In this document: piece after piece, positions 59,647-64,000 of the stretch | Position numbering within the stretch: position 1 is the stretch's first letter | How the letters are laid out: the number at the start of each line of letters is the position of its first letter | Assembly: GCF_020386635.1 (NCBI RefSeq) | Contig: NZ_CP081942.1 | Coordinates: 1-64,000, forward strand | Origin: Pseudomonas sp. MM211 | GTDB taxonomy: Bacteria > Pseudomonadota > Gammaproteobacteria > Pseudomonadales > Pseudomonadaceae | Direction of reading: 5' to 3' | Length of the DNA stretch: 64,000 nucleotides | Position numbers and translations under genes: made by a program | The notes under the pieces: generated by a model | Databases searched by the model: none | Told to the model about the DNA's origin: nothing | What the model saw: the letters and a program-made list of their open reading frames with translations, nothing else

Positions 59647-60497
59647 AACGTCTCCACATCAGGCTGCCGCGGCTGCGCCGCAGCGAAAAATCGTTTGTGT
59701 CGCACTACCGGCATGCGCTCGCGGATAGCCGCTTGTTCGCGCGCATCACGCTCGGCCAGCAACCAGGCCTCGCCATCCGCCTGTTCCGCCAGTTTGCGCC
59801 CCCAGGGGTCGATGATGGCCGTGTGGCCATAGGTCTCACGACCGCCTGGGTGAACGCCACCCTGAGCTGCCGCCAGCAGGTAGCACTGGGTTTCGATGGC
59901 ACGGGCACGGATCAGTACGTCCCAGTGGGCCGCACCGGTGACCCGGGTGAACGCCGAGGGCGCACTGATCAGCTCGGCACCTGCTTCACGCAGCGCGCCA
60001 TAGAGTTCAGGAAAGCGCAGGTCGTAGCATACGGTCAAACCCAGACGCCCAACGGGTGTATCGGCGACCACCACCTGCTCGCCGTGGGCGTAGTCGTCCG
60101 ACTCGCGATAGCTGCCACGGCTGTCGCTGACATCTACGTCGAACAGGTGCAGCTTGTCGTAGCGGGCGACGGTCTCACCCTGATCGTCGAGCAGCAGCGA
60201 GCAGGCTCTTGGCTTGCCATTCGGCTGACTGGCCGGCGGCAGCGGCAGAGTGCCGGCCACTATCCATAAGTTGAGGTCACGAGCGGTGCGTTTCAACCAG
60301 GGCAGCACCGGGCCCTGACCACTGGCTTCCAACCGTCCCAAATCGGCGGCATCGCGCCGCCCGAGGGCCGAGAAGTTCTCCGGCAGCACCGCCAGGCGCG
60401 CGCCGCCGGCGGCCGCCTCCTCGAGCAGGCGGCGAGCCTGCAGCAGGTTGGCGGCGATATCGTCCTGGCTGACCATCTGGATCACGGCGAAAGACAT
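59643..60497 (-). CDS. Carbon-nitrogen hydrolase (nitrilase superfamily)
   Basis: 284 residues. The Glu-Lys-Cys triad is visible: Glu in LAVLPENFSALG near residue 41, Lys in YDKLHLFDVDV near 112 and Cys in GLTVCYDLRFPELYG near 155. It is closest to the Nit/YafV-like branch that hydrolyses small amides such as omega-amides or deaminated glutathione. The exact substrate cannot be assigned. The stop overlaps the tldD start by 4 bases, and yhdP ends 14 bases upstream, as in PA4474-PA4476. Confidence 0.88.
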   Translation of the reverse strand: MSFAVIQMVSQDDIAANLLQARRLLEEAAAGGARLAVLPENFSALGRRDAADLGRLEASGQGPVLPWLKRTARDLNLWIVAGTLPLPPASQPNGKPRACSLLLDDQGETVARYDKLHLFDVDVSDSRGSYRESDDYAHGEQVVVADTPVGRLGLTVCYDLRFPELYGALREAGAELISAPSAFTRVTGAAHWDVLIRARAIETQCYLLAAAQGGVHPGGRETYGHTAIIDPWGRKLAEQADGEAWLLAERDAREQAAIRERMPVVRHKRFFAAAQPRQPDVETL

Positions 60498-60511
60498 GCT
60501 GGCCTCCAGGG

Positions 60512-63500
60512 TCAGTTGGGTTTCTCGAACGGTTTGTCGAAGGTCAGTTGTGGATCGTGCAGGGTGCCCTTGACGTCGTACTGCACACTGGCGAAACGCG
60601 CCACGCGATCACCCAGCAGTTTGTCAGCGAGGAACAGCGCACCACCGATGGCCGGCGCGCCGACGATCAGCGCCGCCAGCGGCAGGTTGTTGGTAACTGG
60701 CAGGGTCACCAGCAACTTGGCATCGATGCCCTGGTCGATCATGTTCAGGGTGCCGTTCAGTTCCAGATTGCTCGACGGGCCGGTCATGGTGATCGGCTCC
60801 TGAGTGACGAACACGCCATCCGTTGCATTCAGATTACCTTTCACCCGGTCATAACTCAGGCCCTTGCCGAGCAGATCGGAGAAATCCAGGCGCAGACGGC
60901 GGCCGATGGAGTTGAAATTGAGCAGGCCGAAAACCCGCAGCGCCGATGCAGAGCCCTGTACGTCGACGAACTGGCCCTTACGCAGCGACGCGTCGAGGCT
61001 GCCCGAATAACGCTTGAGGTTGAACCAGGCCGGCGAACCAGGCCAATGCCCATCGGCGTCCAGGCGGAAGCTCTCGCTGGTCGCCGAGGGCGCATAGCCC
61101 CAGGCCTTCAGCACTTCGGACAACTTTTCGCCCTGCATGCGGCCCTTGTACCAGCTGCGCGTCTGCCCCGGCACACCTTGCCAGCCGATTGCGCCGCCAA
61201 GGTGCAGCCCCTTGAGGTTGATATCCAGATCGCTGAACTGCACGCCCTGAGCATCCGGACGTGCCTTCAGCGACCAGGCGCCCATGTCGTCGTCACCCTG
61301 GAATACATGGGCAACGCGCAAATCCAGCGCCGGAATCTGTCGCGGGTCGAAATCGGCCAGTGGATCAGGCCCTTCAGGCTCCGGCGCATCAGCGGTTTTC
61401 GGCTTGGCGGCCGGCAGGCGCACATATTCCAGATTGGCGACGATGGGCTTGCCACTCGCCTCGAAGAGGTCGACACGGCCCTTGGCCAGCGTACTGTCCA
61501 GACTCAGCGACCAGCCGCCATCGATGGGCCGCAAGCCAACGTCGAGATCATCGAGCTTCTGGCCGAGCCCCTCGAAACGTCCAATGCGCAGCTCGGCATC
61601 GGTAAACAGTTGCTGGGCATCCTGACGAGAAGTTTGCTCGTAAGGTTTGATAACGTCCTGCCAGGCCGCCAGGTTCACTTCCGATACCCGACCGCGAACG
61701 CGCACGCCACGAGTAGTCGGCAGGATCGCCGGCCCATCGCCCAGGCGCAGCTCGCCGCGGCTCTGGTTGAACTGCCCGGGCGGCGCCGCCAGGGTGAAGC
61801 TGGCAACGTTGGCGTAATCGAGCCAGTAACGCTGCTCGCGCCCACCGAAATTCATGCGCCAGTCGGCGTAACGTTCCTCGCTGGCGGTTTTGCCGAACGG
61901 AGCCGGCAGGCTGATACTCAGGCCCTTGAGATTGGAATCGACTCGCAGTTGACTGTCCGTCCCCTCGAGGCTCAGGCGCAGGCGATACGGCACATTCCCC
62001 TGGGCAGGCAACGGCTGTGTCACTCCCAGCCAGCCAGTGAGGTTGGCCAGCGGAATGATCCCGTTGGCTTCGATGCGGCTGCGCGCCTGGCCTGGCCGGC
62101 CATCGGCAATAGCCTTGCCGGTCACCGCATGGCCCAGCGCACGGGCGCTGATCGAGGGCGCGCTAAGGCCCTTGCTGGTGTCGAAACGAAAGTCTCCGGT
62201 CACGTCGCTCAGCTCCAGCGCCGGCTTGCTGATGCTCAGCGAGGCCTTGTTGGCACTGAAGTCGACGATCACGTTGGCCTGTTCGCCCTTGTGCAGCGGG
62301 ATATCCAGATCCAGCGCACCACTCAGGGCGCCCGCGCCTTTCCAGCCGGCGAAGGTATCGGCAACCCCGAGGGGCGTTTCCTGAAGGATCTTCAAGCCGT
62401 CGCCGACACTGCTCTGCAACTTGCCCTTGAGCTTGAGGTGCGGGGTTTCTCCAGCATCGACATGGGCGATGTCGGCATAGGCCTCACGCACCTGGCTGTC
62501 GAGGATACGTCCTTCGGAGACGCGCACTCGAACGCCACTGTCCTCGATTAGCACCTCACCACGGGCATCGTGCAGCGCCGGCCAACCGGGCTGGAAGGCC
62601 AGCTCGGCATCCTGCACCGCGAAGAACAGGCTGATGCTGCGCACGGCAGGATCCGGGTTGCGGTTGATCGAACCCTGATACTGGAAATAACCTTCTTCCA
62701 CCTTGCCACCGCGAATCGCGGTTTTCAGCCACTCGTCCAGCGCCGGGCTGAGCACCGGCGTCGGCAGGTACTTCTCGGTGAACCGCGCATCGCCGTCACG
62801 CATGCCGACACGCAGATCCATGTAGTCCTCACGCTCGGGATCCTTGAGCATGCGGATCAGGAAATCACCGGCGATCTTGCCCTCTTCACCCTGCACCTGC
62901 AGGTACGGGGCACGCAGGGTGAAACCTTCGTCATTGAGCGTCCAGGTCAGTCGGCCTTTGGCTTGCTGATACTTCCAGGCTTTGGGGAACAAGGTGGTGA
63001 GATGCAGGGAGAAGTCTTCGCTGTCGACCTTCAGCTCGCCCTGGCCCAGATCGCCAGTGATGCTGCCGCTGCCGTTCTCGACGGCAGGCGAGGCGTGCCA
63101 GGCGGAGAAGCCGACGCGCTCCAGATTGGCTGAAAACTGCAGGCGCTCCGGCCCCTCGAACTCGGGGCGGAAGCTGGCATTGAGGTTGCGCAACGCGCCA
63201 TGGGGCTTGAGCGTCTGCAGCAGATCAAGGGCAGTTTCCGGCATCGGCGCCAGGCCTTCCACCAAAGGCACCAGAGGGCCGACGTCGAGGCGATCGGCGC
63301 TCAGACTCCAGCGCTGGGACTGCTCGCCACTGGCCGCCTGATGGCCGAGGGCAATACGCGCCTCGCCCCAGCGGTTGTCGCCACGGCTGAAGGCGAAGTC
63401 GTCGAGCAACAGATCGAAGTTGCCGTCCTTGCGCTCGAAATAAGCATTCAGGGACAGGTCATTCAGCGCCACGGCCTTACGCTCGCCGTAACGTCCCTCG

Positions 63501-64000
63501 AACTGCGGGGCATGCAGGCGGGTAACAGCGCGCTGCAAATTGCGTTTGTCCCACAGCCCCCATGCCTCGCCGCCCAGTTGCAGGTGGTCGAGGTGCCAGT
63601 CGCGGGTCAGGGCTGGCGGCAGCCAGGTAGCCCAGTCGCTCTGCGGTGCGCTGAGGTAGAACTCGGCGCGCATATCCTGCCAGTGCTCGGCCTGCATACG
63701 CGTACGCACCTGCAGCGCGAGTGGCTGACCATCCGGCAGTTGCACGCGGGCATCCAGACGCTGGCGAGAGCTGCCATTGCTCAGGCTCAGGTTGATGGCC
63801 GTAAGGCCGAAGGGTTGCAGATCCTGAGCCTGAACGCTCACCTGGCTATCGAACAGCGCGATGCGGCTGACCATCTGCGACTGGCGCAGCACCTTGGCGA
63901 TATCCAGCGGTGGCTGATTCTGCCGCTGCGGCAGGCCTTCCACGCGCCATGCGCCCTGCTCGTCCTGGCGCAGCGTCAGGCTCAGGCCGTCAAGTTGCAG
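60512..64000 (-). CDS. yhdP: YhdP-family AsmA-like envelope lipid-transport protein, partial (5' end beyond the window)
   Basis: At least 1162 residues read in one frame, open to the right edge of the window (upstream codons 63944-64000 continue the frame), so the true start and the N-terminal membrane anchor lie outside. The sequence is a long series of beta-strand repeats with an AsmA-like C-terminus (SNLELNGTLNMIDQGIDAKLLVTLPVTNNLPLAALIVG) ending FDKPFEKPN. YhdP with TamB and YdbH carries phospholipid from the inner to the outer membrane in E. coli. Gene order matches PA4476. Confidence 0.9.
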   Translation of the reverse strand: MQLDGLSLTLRQDEQGAWRVEGLPQRQNQPPLDIAKVLRQSQMVSRIALFDSQVSVQAQDLQPFGLTAINLSLSNGSSRQRLDARVQLPDGQPLALQVRTRMQAEHWQDMRAEFYLSAPQSDWATWLPPALTRDWHLDHLQLGGEAWGLWDKRNLQRAVTRLHAPQFEGRYGERKAVALNDLSLNAYFERKDGNFDLLLDDFAFSRGDNRWGEARIALGHQAASGEQSQRWSLSADRLDVGPLVPLVEGLAPMPETALDLLQTLKPHGALRNLNASFRPEFEGPERLQFSANLERVGFSAWHASPAVENGSGSITGDLGQGELKVDSEDFSLHLTTLFPKAWKYQQAKGRLTWTLNDEGFTLRAPYLQVQGEEGKIAGDFLIRMLKDPEREDYMDLRVGMRDGDARFTEKYLPTPVLSPALDEWLKTAIRGGKVEEGYFQYQGSINRNPDPAVRSISLFFAVQDAELAFQPGWPALHDARGEVLIEDSGVRVRVSEGRILDSQVREAYADIAHVDAGETPHLKLKGKLQSSVGDGLKILQETPLGVADTFAGWKGAGALSGALDLDIPLHKGEQANVIVDFSANKASLSISKPALELSDVTGDFRFDTSKGLSAPSISARALGHAVTGKAIADGRPGQARSRIEANGIIPLANLTGWLGVTQPLPAQGNVPYRLRLSLEGTDSQLRVDSNLKGLSISLPAPFGKTASEERYADWRMNFGGREQRYWLDYANVASFTLAAPPGQFNQSRGELRLGDGPAILPTTRGVRVRGRVSEVNLAAWQDVIKPYEQTSRQDAQQLFTDAELRIGRFEGLGQKLDDLDVGLRPIDGGWSLSLDSTLAKGRVDLFEASGKPIVANLEYVRLPAAKPKTADAPEPEGPDPLADFDPRQIPALDLRVAHVFQGDDDMGAWSLKARPDAQGVQFSDLDINLKGLHLGGAIGWQGVPGQTRSWYKGRMQGEKLSEVLKAWGYAPSATSESFRLDADGHWPGSPAWFNLKRYSGSLDASLRKGQFVDVQGSASALRVFGLLNFNSIGRRLRLDFSDLLGKGLSYDRVKGNLNATDGVFVTQEPITMTGPSSNLELNGTLNMIDQGIDAKLLVTLPVTNNLPLAALIVGAPAIGGALFLADKLLGDRVARFASVQYDVKGTLHDPQLTFDKPFEKPN

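Noticed and set aside
60548-62551. A 667-codon plus-strand open frame across yhdP
   Set aside because: It is antisense to the YhdP coding sequence, with no recognisable product.

Overview
The window is a stretch of a GC-rich Pseudomonas-type gammaproteobacterial chromosome. The right half keeps the gene order known from P. aeruginosa (cysD-cysN, nif3-like, algW, hisC-hisD-hisG-murA, ibaG-mla, kdsD-kdsC-lptC-lptA-lptB-rpoN-hpf-ptsN-rapZ-ptsO, sodA-orfX-fumC-fagA, pmbA-yjgA-tldD, yhdP). The intergenic repeat families resemble those I associate with the P. mendocina / P. oleovorans group, but the species is only a guess. I saw no rRNA, tRNA, CRISPR array, transposase or prophage.

Layout. 1-6.5 kb: a MORN-repeat/caspase-like protein with a broken 5' end, a frameshifted NAD(P)-binding protein, a CitMHS transporter, a short-chain dehydrogenase, a ChaA antiporter and an adenine deaminase. 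6.5-11.7 kb: a hairpin-rich repeat island, a copper-handling trio (DUF2946, PepSY, PCuAC), a LysR regulator divergent from a quinone-reductase-like enzyme, and a second repeat island. 11.7-18.9 kb: a complete haem-uptake locus, phuSTUV plus a ChaN-like lipoprotein, divergent from phuR across a Fur-box-like site. 19-25.4 kb: Rieske protein, sfsA, aminotransferase, dksA-gluQ, an unrecognised protein, a lipase without an evident signal peptide, a 44-residue secreted peptide candidate and an OsmE lipoprotein. 25.5-36.7 kb: cysD-cysNC, a large autotransporter, nif3-like, algW, and a TonB receptor plus DUF4198 pair behind a Zur-like palindrome. 36.8-52 kb: histidine, peptidoglycan-precursor, lipid-trafficking (mla), LPS-core and LPS-transport (kds/lpt) genes, then the rpoN/nitrogen-PTS cluster. 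52-64 kb: a ZIP transporter, the iron-sparing fagA-fumC-orfX-sodA operon behind a Fur-like site, pmbA/yjgA/tldD, a nitrilase-family hydrolase, and yhdP running off the right edge.

Themes. Metal economy recurs: copper proteins, haem import, a possible Zur-controlled receptor pair, a ZIP transporter, and iron-independent SOD and fumarase. The envelope is the second theme: mla, kds, lpt, murA, algW and yhdP. Five single-base frame breaks occur, in the MORN gene, twice in the first NAD(P)-binding gene, in murA and in tldD. murA is expected to be essential, and both murA and tldD recover their exact family length if one base is restored, so I read these as probable sequence errors. The best candidates for something less described are the MORN-caspase protein, the autotransporter with its dyad-rich leader, the Zur-like receptor unit and the nested inverted-repeat islands. 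No clearly new multi-gene system is demonstrated by the sequence alone.
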